From: an uncultured Chloroflexales bacterium
Lineage (GTDB): Bacteria > Chloroflexota > Chloroflexia > Chloroflexales > Chloroflexaceae
Reading direction: 5' to 3'
Length of the DNA stretch: 34,397 bases
NCBI GenBank assembly: GCA_937925925.1
Contig: CALANA010000020.1
Coordinates: 1 to 34,397 of the forward strand
This document shows positions 1-6,220 of the stretch, one piece after another; positions within the stretch are counted from its first letter, which is position 1, and the number at the start of each line of letters is the position of its first letter. The notes under the pieces were generated by a model. The model saw nothing but the letters and a program-made list of their open reading frames with translations. It ran no database searches and was not told where the DNA came from. The translations under genes and the position numbers were made by a program.

Positions 1-281
1 GAAGGATCGGCTTCGTCCGCCTCCGTCCAATATGTGGCGTCTTCGAGGTAGAGTGTTACTACCTGATCATCTTTGCCCACCGACAACCAGTACAGCGTGA
101 TCTGGGGGCGCTGCTCTTCGGTTACTGGTAAAAGAATGGTATACCCATCAAACTCAAAGAACGCGCTATAGTGTAATTCAATATCCCAGGGCATACCTTC
201 ATGCTTTTCGTATAACGTATCCACACTGTAGGCTGCCAGTTGCTGGCGGACTGCGGGGCTAAGATCGGCTACACTTCTCAT
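1..281 (-). CDS. Hypothetical protein, N-terminal part (runs off the window)
   Basis: An open frame runs from an ATG at 279-281 (minus strand) to the window edge without a stop, giving about 93 residues starting MRSVADLSPAVRQQL. A near-perfect Shine-Dalgarno (AGGAGGTGATC) lies directly upstream, which makes this start convincing. The visible part is acidic and rich in aromatic residues, with a predicted beta-rich middle (for example HYSAFFEFDGYTILLP and QITLYWLSVGKDD). I see no signal peptide, membrane segment or catalytic motif and do not recognise the family. It is transcribed away from the signalling block to its right and is separated from it by the palindrome array at 387-570. Confidence 0.7.
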   Translation of the reverse strand, partial: MRSVADLSPAVRQQLAAYSVDTLYEKHEGMPWDIELHYSAFFEFDGYTILLPVTEEQRPQITLYWLSVGKDDQVVTLYLEDATYWTEADEADP

Positions 282-386
282 GATCACCTCCTCATGCTGA
301 AGGTTCAGTTTTGCTTCTTTACGTTGTACCGCCGCAGGAACGCCTTGCGGCAGTGGAGAGCGGACGGGACTTCGACTGCTGAGTGA

Positions 387-570
387 CCCGGCTGAAGCCG
401 GGACTCCGGCGTCCCCTGAACCCGGCTGAAGCCGGGACTCTGGCGTCCCCTGAACCCGGCTGGAGCCGGGACTCTGGCGTCCCCTGAACCCGGTGGAGCC
501 GGGACTCTGGCGTCCCCTGAACCCGGTGGAGCCGGGACTCTGGCGTCCCCTGAACCCGGCTGGAGCCGGG
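387..570. repeat. Tandem palindromic repeat array, about 5.5 units of 33-34 bp
   Basis: Units start at 387, 421, 455, 489, 522 and 555 (the last partial). Each has a palindromic core CCCGGCT-GAAGCCGGG (or the GGAG variant) followed by ACTCTGGCGTCCCCTGAA. Two units lack one base (CCCGGTGGAGCCGGG). The core recurs in the 39-bp array at 12661-12815. It lies between the partial gene at the left edge and the PAS-STAS block. Short proteins encoded across it are repeat artefacts. Confidence 0.9.
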
Positions 571-581
571 TGCGGATGGTC

Positions 582-613
582 ATACCAGTTTGATTTCGCC
601 CTTCCGCAGAGGA
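582..613 (+). repeat. Solo terminal-repeat fragment of the MITE-like family
   Basis: Begins ATACCAGTTTGA and carries CCCTTCCGCA. By my count 21 of the first 28 positions match the consensus of the terminal repeats seen at 9371-9402, 9838-9869 and 22292-22323. No partner end is visible nearby, so this is probably a remnant. Confidence 0.45.
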
Positions 614-658
614 TACTTGTCCAGAGGCTTACTCTATGATAACACATTTTAACTATTC

Positions 659-725
659 CTCCCCAATTTCTGGATGAAATCTCTCTACAGATGTCCTTGA
701 CATTTTGAGAATACGTCAGAATAAT
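659..725 (+). promoter_or_regulatory. SigA-type promoter, cassette copy 1
   Basis: TTGACA at 697-702, a 17-bp spacer, and AATAAT at 720-725. The upstream block 659-682 is almost identical to 3672-3695, and the whole cassette repeats at 3672-3738 with identical spacing. It points toward the first PAS-STAS gene at 1194, which would leave a leader of about 460 nt. Confidence 0.65.
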
Positions 726-1193
726 AGAAAGGTATTCATAAAAAGCAGATTTTGCATCTCTTCAGAATGGTAAAAAAAGAGTTTTTTCATCTCAATAGCA
801 TATGAGTGCAATTCTGTAGGCATTATGCAACAGTGAAGTCCTGATGTCAGGCTGGATAGCAGTTTACCAAGAATCACGGTAATAATTCGATGTTGCATGC
901 GTGGCTCAATTGATGGACGACTACTTCATCATGTCGCTCCCCTGATGAATTACCACGGATGCCCTATTCCGTACACGAAGTACGCGGTCAATCACAGCTC
1001 ATATCCTTGTTGATCTACAGCAAGATGGAAGCGTTGGAATATCGGACGTTGGGACGTTGGAACGTTCCAGCGCCCGAACGTACTACTCTGCCGAAGGCGA
1101 AACCCATGGGGTGATGAACGACCGTGTACGTTTTATTATTGAGCAACCAGCCTGGGCAAAGATCTGTCTTCCTAGCACCCATGGAGATACACA
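726..1193 (+). other. Long AT-rich leader region without a gene
   Basis: Between the promoter at 697-725 and the start at 1194 I find no convincing gene or known riboswitch. The first 180 bases are AT-rich. Positions 1088-1124 are an exact inverted copy of 37 bases at 9424-9460. The short frames here have no plausible ribosome-binding sites. Confidence 0.5.
1088..1124 (-). repeat. 37-nt dispersed repeat, inverted copy of 9424-9460
   Basis: An exact 37-base reverse-complement match to 9424-9460, containing the motif TTTCGCCTTCGGCAG. The same motif end occurs again at about 3880-3895, next to a hairpin. It appears to be a fragment of the element described at 9371-9870. Confidence 0.7.
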
Positions 1194-3158
1194 ATGAACC
1201 AGAATAGTCACGAAGCCGTTGATACGTTGATCGCCGAGAATATGTCGCTACAGCAACGAATCAAAGAACTTGAGCAGGAATCTTGTACTGCGCAACGGAT
1301 GCTGCAAGCCGTACCCGTCTTTTTTTACGTCTACGATCTGGTTGAGCAACAGATGATTTTTGGCAACCTGGGCATAACAGAATTGCTTGGCTATGCCGAT
1401 ATAACCGAATTGCAGCAGATGGGAGGTGACTTTCTCCCGCAGGTGATGCACCCAGATGATCTAGCCGGCTTTGCGGCGCATGCTGCTCGCTTTGCTAACC
1501 TGGATGATACCGCGACGATCGAGTTTGAATATCGTATGCAACACGCTGATGGGTCATGGCGCTGGTTCCGTAGTCGGGATCGTGTATTCAACCGCACGCC
1601 TGATGGCAACCCCCGCCAGATCATTGGTGTCGTGCAAGATATTACGACCCAAAAGCAATCGCAAACGGCTATGCGTCTTGCCCAGTTAGCACTTGATTAC
1701 GCTGGTGATAGTATTCTCTGGACAGATAGCAATGGATCCTTGATTTACGTCAATCATGCCACCTGTGCCAGCCTGGGCTACACGGCTGATGAACTATTAA
1801 CTATGCGGCTCAGCGATGTGGTTCGCACCATATCACCTGAATATTGGACAGAAATCTGGGAACTGTTACGACAACAACGATCGTTGACGTTCGAAGCCCA
1901 ACACTGGCGGAAGGATGGCAGTACTTTTCCGGTCGAAGTATCGGTGAGCTATATTACCTTTGACGGTAACGAGTATGCTTATGGATTCGCCCGCGATATT
2001 ACCGAGCGCAAACAGCAGGAACGGGATCTGCGTACCTTTAAAGCCCTGGTCGAGAATGCTCCAGATGGGATTGGCGTGTCCGATATACGGGGGACGATCC
2101 TATACGCTAACCCGGCCTACCAGTCACTAACCGGCTATGGCCCGGCGATGATCGGGATGAACGGGTTAGATCTTGTTGCCACTGAAGACCGGGAGCGAGT
2201 TGTGAAAATCCTGGAAGCGCTGCCCGTACAGCGCGTGGTGAGCGTCCAGATACCCCTACGCCGACTAGACGACACCCAGGTTCTCGTTGATATCAAAAGC
2301 TTTGTGCTTGAAACCGATGACGGACAGTTGCAGATTATCGGTTTTATCCGTGATATTAGCGAACAGCAACGCCAGGAAGAAGAACTGCGCCTCTTCAAAC
2401 TGATTGTGGAACATGCCAGTGATGGTATCGATTACACCGACGGCAACGGTACGATCATGTTTTCGAACCGTGCCCATCGTCACCTGTTTGGCTACGACGA
2501 CGAGATTATTGGGATGTCTATCACCGATACCATTGCTCCCGAAAGCCGGGAAATACTGCAAAGAGGGATGCAGGAGGTGATAAAGCACGGCAGTTGGCGT
2601 GGTGAAAGCCTGAACCGCCGCAAAGATGGCAGTATCTTCCCGGTTGAGTTGTCTGTTTTCGCGGTGCATGACAACAATGGCACGCTCAAGGCGATGGTCG
2701 GTATTGTGCGCGATATTAGCGAGCGCAAGCAGGCCGAGCAAGAACGTGCGGCATTGCTCCAGCAGGTGATCGACGCGCAGCGTGCTGCCATTCGCGAACT
2801 TTCTACGCCGCTCATTCCTATCAGCGATACCACCGTGATTATGCCGCTGATTGGGACAATCGACAGTGCGCGAACGATGCAGATTATGGAGACGCTGCTG
2901 GAGGGCGTGGCCCGAAACCGTGCAACGATCGCTATTCTCGACATCACCGGAGTACAGATTGTGGATACACAGGTCGCCAGCGCCCTGATTCGGGCCGCGC
3001 AAGCTGTCAAGCTCCTGGGTGCCCAGGTGATTATCACCGGTATTCGCCCCGATGTAGCCCAGACGCTCGTGCATCTGGGAATCGACCTGAGCGGCATTCT
3101 GACTCGCGGCACACTCCAGTCTGCGATTGAGTATGCACTGGCACAATCCAGACGGTAG
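1194..3158 (+). CDS. RsbR-like sensor: four PAS domains and a C-terminal STAS domain
   Basis: A 654-residue soluble protein. After a short coiled N-terminus there are four PAS/PAC modules at about residues 34-152, 157-278, 285-395 and 402-520. PAC signatures such as VVQDITTQKQ, FARDITERKQ, FIRDISEQQR and IVRDISERKQ close each one. Residues 533-650 form a STAS domain of the RsbR type, starting RELSTPLIPI and including DITGVQIVDT (583-592). The Thr in VDT (T592) aligns by eye with the phosphorylated Thr of RsbR proteins. The family senses signals through the N-terminal part and works in partner-switching or stressosome complexes. No RsbS, RsbT or anti-sigma kinase is in this window, so the output partner is unknown. 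GGAGA lies 6-8 nt before the ATG. The paralogue at 4539 shares the STAS domain and PAS style. Confidence 0.9.
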   Translation: MNQNSHEAVDTLIAENMSLQQRIKELEQESCTAQRMLQAVPVFFYVYDLVEQQMIFGNLGITELLGYADITELQQMGGDFLPQVMHPDDLAGFAAHAARFANLDDTATIEFEYRMQHADGSWRWFRSRDRVFNRTPDGNPRQIIGVVQDITTQKQSQTAMRLAQLALDYAGDSILWTDSNGSLIYVNHATCASLGYTADELLTMRLSDVVRTISPEYWTEIWELLRQQRSLTFEAQHWRKDGSTFPVEVSVSYITFDGNEYAYGFARDITERKQQERDLRTFKALVENAPDGIGVSDIRGTILYANPAYQSLTGYGPAMIGMNGLDLVATEDRERVVKILEALPVQRVVSVQIPLRRLDDTQVLVDIKSFVLETDDGQLQIIGFIRDISEQQRQEEELRLFKLIVEHASDGIDYTDGNGTIMFSNRAHRHLFGYDDEIIGMSITDTIAPESREILQRGMQEVIKHGSWRGESLNRRKDGSIFPVELSVFAVHDNNGTLKAMVGIVRDISERKQAEQERAALLQQVIDAQRAAIRELSTPLIPISDTTVIMPLIGTIDSARTMQIMETLLEGVARNRATIAILDITGVQIVDTQVASALIRAAQAVKLLGAQVIITGIRPDVAQTLVHLGIDLSGILTRGTLQSAIEYALAQSRR

Positions 3159-3660
3159 CTATGGTTGGGACATCGTGCGTTGGAAAGGGGTACCCATGTC
3201 GCCCACAGCGACTTGCGTGGCGATCATTGCCGTCGTTTGTAGGGAAAGCCACCAGGGGTGCCCGCAATGCTCTGTGTCGGGTGCAATGCCCGGCAACGCT
3301 CCCCATGCTTGCAGCGCCCCACAATGCCCGCAACGCTCGCATTGCTCCCCATGCCTCCATTGCCATACAACGCCAGTACCATGATCGTCGGGCCACCCCT
3401 GATGGGTTCCCGCAGCGCCCCACAGCGCCCCGCGTTGCCCGACATTGCCCCGCAACGATCGTCATGGACAGCATCGTCATCGTTTGTAGGGGCACCTCTT
3501 ATGGGTGCCTTCAGCGCCCCACGTTGCTCCCGCACTGCTCCACAATGTCCCGCAATGATCACTATGAACATCATGAACATCTGCAATGGGCGCAGTGCCC
3601 CGCGTTGGCACACAGCGCCCCACGTCACATTGCGATCGCTGACTGCCATCTACACAATAA
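3159..3660. repeat. Degenerate short-period GC-rich repeats
   Basis: After the PAS-STAS stop, about 500 bp are built from variants of a 9-10 bp unit near YTGCCCCGCAA / CGCCCCACA, repeated dozens of times with drift. Three copies of a longer motif occur near 3235, 3387 and 3481. The clearest is TTTGTAGGGGCACC (3483-3496) with a small GGCACC/GGTGCC hairpin. Long open frames exist on both strands, but their composition is repeat-driven and they lack ribosome-binding sites, so I call none of them genes. Confidence 0.6.
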
Positions 3661-3671
3661 ATCCCACTTTT

Positions 3672-3738
3672 CTCCCCAATTTCTGGTTGAAATCTGTCCA
3701 TAACAGCCCTTGACAACAGTATGGTATTTCAGCATAAT
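3672..3738 (+). promoter_or_regulatory. SigA-type promoter, cassette copy 2
   Basis: TTGACA at 3710-3715, a 17-bp spacer, and CATAAT at 3733-3738. The upstream block CTCCCCAATTTCTGG at 3672-3686 matches 659-673 exactly. Every element sits at a constant offset of 3013 bp from copy 1. It would drive the small gene at 4128 and the second PAS-STAS gene. Confidence 0.7.
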
Positions 3739-3833
3739 GGAAGTGTTCAGAAAGAAAGATCTCAATATTTTACAATTATCGAAAGTGAATTATAGTTCAA
3801 TTTTAATATCTCTTAAATCCTTTTTAATATCCC

Positions 3834-4072
3834 GTTTTATAGTCCAGCACTAACGCCGTTGCTCGAACAAAACGCCTTTTTCGCCTTCGGCAGAGAGAAG
3901 AAACGCTTTATTTTCTTGTACATTTCGCTTACGGCGAAATGTGCAGGGAAAACAGAAAAAGGATAGCTCGGTCGAAAGCGATACCAATTCGGCATATCCA
4001 TTCCACAGACTTTAGCCGATATTGTGCTTTCTGACAACAAGAACATGCGGAATCTTCAAGTAGAAGTGGTAT
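3834..4072. repeat. Probable degenerate MITE-like element with internal hairpin
   Basis: The right end (4041-4072) is the reverse complement of the family terminal repeat, 24 of 32 positions against 9371-9402, including an exact 12-base match (TTCCGCATGTTC in that orientation). Inside, CGCCTTCGGCAG near 3883 is followed by a perfect hairpin ACATTTCGC-ttacg-GCGAAATGT. This is the same layout as in the larger element at 9371-9870. The left end is not clear. It lies in the leader of the 4128 gene. Confidence 0.4.
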
Positions 4073-4096
4073 GAAAAGGCGAACTGACCATACCAC
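4066..4096. repeat. Dispersed hairpin repeat copy 1
   Basis: GTGGTATG (4066-4073) and CATACCAC (4089-4096) form a perfect 8-bp stem around a 15-nt loop. The 26 bases at 4072-4097 recur exactly at 27527-27552. The hairpin lies about 30 bp before the start codon at 4128, so it could affect translation or mark an element boundary. Confidence 0.6.
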
Positions 4097-4127
4097 CATG
4101 TAAGTTTCGTTATATCAGGACATAAAA

Positions 4128-4475
4128 ATGATGCTGTATGATGACCATGAAATGACTAACCAAGATGATCTACATAGGCGCTCTGCTGATAAATACCTGG
4201 ACATACCGGCCCTGCTTGCAACCCAGGCCGAATACATTCATCAGCGAATGATGACCATGCCCACCGACCTACCGATCGACCGTGATTACGAACACTGGTT
4301 GCACCTGGTGGCACGCTATCAACAGGCGTGTACGGCTGTCGACTATGCTGCGATTGTAGCCGACTGTACTGACGCCATTGACAGCAAGCACAGCACTCCG
4401 GCGATATATGCCTGCTATAGCTGGCTGGCCTGGATCGCCCGCTGGCAATTGGAAGCGATTGTAAGTCAGCAGTAA
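4128..4475 (+). CDS. Small hypothetical protein between PAS-STAS genes
   Basis: Encodes 115 residues, mostly helical and soluble, rich in Tyr, Trp and Ala (for example YEHWLHLVARYQQA and ACYSWLAWIARWQLEAI). It has no signal peptide, membrane span or known motif. AGGA at 4117-4120 sits 7 nt before the ATG, which supports this start over the internal Met10. The gene follows promoter cassette copy 2 and lies 63 bp before the second PAS-STAS gene, so the two are probably co-transcribed. That placement suggests an accessory or partner protein for the sensor, but this is inference. Confidence 0.6.
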   Translation: MMLYDDHEMTNQDDLHRRSADKYLDIPALLATQAEYIHQRMMTMPTDLPIDRDYEHWLHLVARYQQACTAVDYAAIVADCTDAIDSKHSTPAIYACYSWLAWIARWQLEAIVSQQ

Positions 4476-4538
4476 AGCGTTCAACTACCGATTGATACAC
4501 ACCTTATAGTCACACAGCATAGAGGAGGATCGCTCAGG

Positions 4539-6119
4539 ATGACACTGAATGAAACATTGCAAGCAGAAAATGCTGTGCTACGCCAACGGGTGGCCGAGTT
4601 AGAGCAAACTGAACAACGTTTGCAGACTGTATGTGCGGGCGTCAGTGATATTATTCTGGTGATGGATCAGCATGGACAGTGTCTGGATATTTTACCCACC
4701 AACCCGGATCTGCTTTATAAGCCGCCTCAGGAACTTATTGGGAGAACATTGCATGAGGTCATGCCACCCGATCTGGCCGATCAGTTTCTGGCGATTATCA
4801 CACAGGTGCTAACCAGCGGTGTATCAAACATAATTGAATATATACTACCCATCGGGGAGCGCGAGATCTGGTTCAATGCCACCGTTAAACCGGTATCAAC
4901 CAGTACTGTTGTGCTGGTTGCGCGAGATATTAGTGAACGTAAACAGGCCGAGCAGTCGTTACAACGCGATCACGAGTTTTTCTTACGCGGGCCAGTAGTG
5001 TGTATCCGCTGGAATGCCAGCGCAGGGTATCCGGTGGACTATGTTTCACCGAATATACGGAGCATCTTTGGCTATAATGCCGAAGACTTTACCAGCGGGC
5101 GTCTATCATATGCCGATTTTATCCACCCGACAGACCTGGAACGGATTGCTACTAAAGTGCAGGCCCATAGTGCTTCTGGCGATCTCTCTTTTGTTGAAGA
5201 ATACCGGGTGATTGATGCCCAGGGTGCAGTACGCTGGATCTATGATTTTACCACGATTATGCGTGATAATCAGGGTCAAATTACCCATTATGACGCTTAT
5301 CTGATGGACATCACCGTCGGCAAGCAAACTGAAGCAGAGTTGCGCATGTTTGAGACTCTGATCGAGCATATACCCGATACGGTATGTATCGCCCGTCTTT
5401 CTGATGAAATCATCAGTTACGTCAATCCAGCGCACCGTGAGATGTTTGCTGCGGACATGGATGTCATCGGCACCTCTTTCCGCGAGTATTTTGACCAGAC
5501 CGCTCTGGATACCGTGGTTCAGGGCGCATTGACCTACGGTGTGGCACGAGCGGTACTGACCTGTAAGCGCCGCGATGGTAGTACCTTTCCAGGGCATCTA
5601 ACAGCAGTTGCAATCAAGGATGCTGATGGGCATCCCCACTCGATCATGGGCATTGTGCGTGACCTCACCGACCAGCAACGGGCCGAGGACGAACGGGTTG
5701 CCCTGCAACAGCAAATTATTGCGGCCCAGCAAACCGCCATTCGCGAGTTGTCTACGCCGCTGATCCCTATTACCAACAATGCCATGATCATGCCGCTTAT
5801 TGGCAGCATTGATAGCCTGCGAGCCAGGCAGATCATGGAGGCGCTGTTAACTGGCATCAACACGCACCAGTTCACCGTTGCTATTCTGGACATCACGGGC
5901 GTGCAGGTGGTGGATACTCAGGTGGCAAATGCCCTGGTACGCACAGCCAGAGCGGTCAAATTGCTGGGTACCCAGATCGTGCTTACGGGCATACAGCCCC
6001 CGGTGGCCCAGACGCTGGTGGAACTGGGTGTCGAACTCGAGGGCATTATTACCCGCAGTACGTTGCAGGCCGGAATCGCCTATGTGTTACAGTCTTCTAG
6101 CGATGGTCGGAAGGGGTAA
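4539..6119 (+). CDS. RsbR-like sensor: three PAS domains and a C-terminal STAS domain
   Basis: A 526-residue paralogue of the protein at 1194. A short coiled N-terminus (MTLNETLQAENAVLRQRVAE) precedes PAS modules at about 27-138, 145-268 and 270-388, each ending in a PAC-like strand (VARDISERKQAEQ, LMDITVGKQTEAE, IVRDLTDQQRAED). The STAS domain (about 404-518) begins RELSTPLIPIT and carries DITGVQVVDT at 451-460, with T460 in the RsbR phospho-Thr position by eye. GAGGAGG about 10 nt upstream fixes the start. It probably forms an operon with the small gene before it and perhaps the GGDEF-EAL gene after it, although a 9-bp stem lies in that gap. The ligands of the PAS domains cannot be read from sequence. 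STAS membership is clear; stressosome function is inferred. Confidence 0.9.
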   Translation: MTLNETLQAENAVLRQRVAELEQTEQRLQTVCAGVSDIILVMDQHGQCLDILPTNPDLLYKPPQELIGRTLHEVMPPDLADQFLAIITQVLTSGVSNIIEYILPIGEREIWFNATVKPVSTSTVVLVARDISERKQAEQSLQRDHEFFLRGPVVCIRWNASAGYPVDYVSPNIRSIFGYNAEDFTSGRLSYADFIHPTDLERIATKVQAHSASGDLSFVEEYRVIDAQGAVRWIYDFTTIMRDNQGQITHYDAYLMDITVGKQTEAELRMFETLIEHIPDTVCIARLSDEIISYVNPAHREMFAADMDVIGTSFREYFDQTALDTVVQGALTYGVARAVLTCKRRDGSTFPGHLTAVAIKDADGHPHSIMGIVRDLTDQQRAEDERVALQQQIIAAQQTAIRELSTPLIPITNNAMIMPLIGSIDSLRARQIMEALLTGINTHQFTVAILDITGVQVVDTQVANALVRTARAVKLLGTQIVLTGIQPPVAQTLVELGVELEGIITRSTLQAGIAYVLQSSSDGRKG

Positions 6120-6147
6120 GCCACAGGTGCTGCCCTTCTATCGCTTG

Positions 6148-6172
6148 CATATGCGTCCTGATAACGCATATG
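6148..6172. promoter_or_regulatory. Inverted repeat between sensor and c-di-GMP gene
   Basis: CATATGCGT (6148-6156) and ACGCATATG (6164-6172) form a perfect 9-bp stem with a 7-nt loop. There is no T-tract after it, so it is not a typical intrinsic terminator. It could be an operator or an attenuating stem for the gene at 6221. Confidence 0.4.
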
Positions 6173-6220
6173 GCATGACCCACGTTTAGAGACAACCACA
6201 TCGCTATCAAGGAGACAACA

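Noticed and set aside
387-570. CRISPR-like regular repeats
   Set aside because: The whole 33-34 bp unit is conserved with no variable spacers, and no cas genes are present.
726-1193. c-di-GMP riboswitch in the long leader of the first sensor gene
   Set aside because: No GEMM-type conserved core could be found.
2265-3146. 293-residue minus-strand frame
   Set aside because: Antisense shadow of the PAS-STAS gene, which has clear domains and a ribosome-binding site.
3161-3703. 180-residue plus-strand frame and overlapping frames on both strands
   Set aside because: Repeat-driven composition, no known motif and no ribosome-binding site.
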